From NCBI GenBank assembly GCA_016926235.1, contig JAFGOZ010000365.1, forward strand, positions 1 through 7,790: a stretch of DNA of 7,790 nucleotides. Direction: 5' to 3'. Each line of letters starts with the position of its first letter. The first letter of the stretch is position 1. Origin of the DNA: Bacteroidales bacterium. Its GTDB lineage: Bacteria > Bacteroidota > Bacteroidia > Bacteroidales > UBA10428. The notes under the pieces were generated by a model. That model searched no databases. It saw nothing but the letters and a program-made list of their open reading frames with translations, and was not told the DNA's origin. A program made the position numbers and the translations under genes. This document shows, in pieces, positions 7,781-7,790 of the stretch.

Positions 7781-7790
7781 AATCCTTAAT

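Noticed and set aside
1..7790. CRISPR arrays, tRNA or rRNA genes, insertion sequences, attachment sites
   Set aside because: I saw no regularly spaced repeats, transposase-like frames, terminal inverted repeats or structured RNA genes on either strand.

Overview
The window looks like part of a polysaccharide utilization locus (PUL) from a member of the Bacteroidota. All recognisable genes lie on the minus strand, so transcription runs from the right edge to the left: a SusC-type TonB-dependent transporter (7780-4325), a SusD-type surface lipoprotein (4313-2520), a SusE/F-position lipoprotein with two FnIII-like domains and a C-terminal beta-sandwich-like domain (2371-1148), and the N-terminal part of a secreted right-handed beta-helix protein (834-1, cut by the left edge). 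The phylum call rests on the tandem susC/susD pair, the STN plus carboxypeptidase-regulatory-like N-terminus of SusC, lipoproteins with acidic residues just after the lipid cysteine, and A/T-rich start regions without clear Shine-Dalgarno sites. The SusC leader style hints at the Marinilabiliales/Prolixibacteraceae, but this is only an impression.

Layout. SusC and SusD are 11 bp apart and surely cotranscribed. A 148-bp gap without a terminator separates SusD from the third gene, which probably belongs to the same transcript. A 313-bp gap follows. It holds a hairpin with a perfect 12-bp stem and a U-rich tail 30 nt after the third gene's stop (likely terminator or attenuator), and a second perfect 13-bp inverted repeat just upstream of the beta-helix gene. 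The beta-helix gene may therefore be expressed at a different level from susCDE, or from its own promoter.

How the genes work together (family knowledge plus inference). The SusD lipoprotein caps the SusC barrel and captures an oligosaccharide, which SusC imports into the periplasm with TonB energy. The third lipoprotein is probably an accessory surface glycan-binding protein, and the beta-helix protein may bind or cleave the glycan. The STN domain on SusC suggests control by an ECF sigma/anti-sigma (FecI/FecR-like) pair, which would lie outside the window. Nothing visible identifies the substrate, and no complete glycoside hydrolase, lyase or sulfatase is present. The locus is an ordinary type of system; the least explained parts are the C-terminal domain of the third lipoprotein, the two inverted repeats, and the truncated beta-helix protein.
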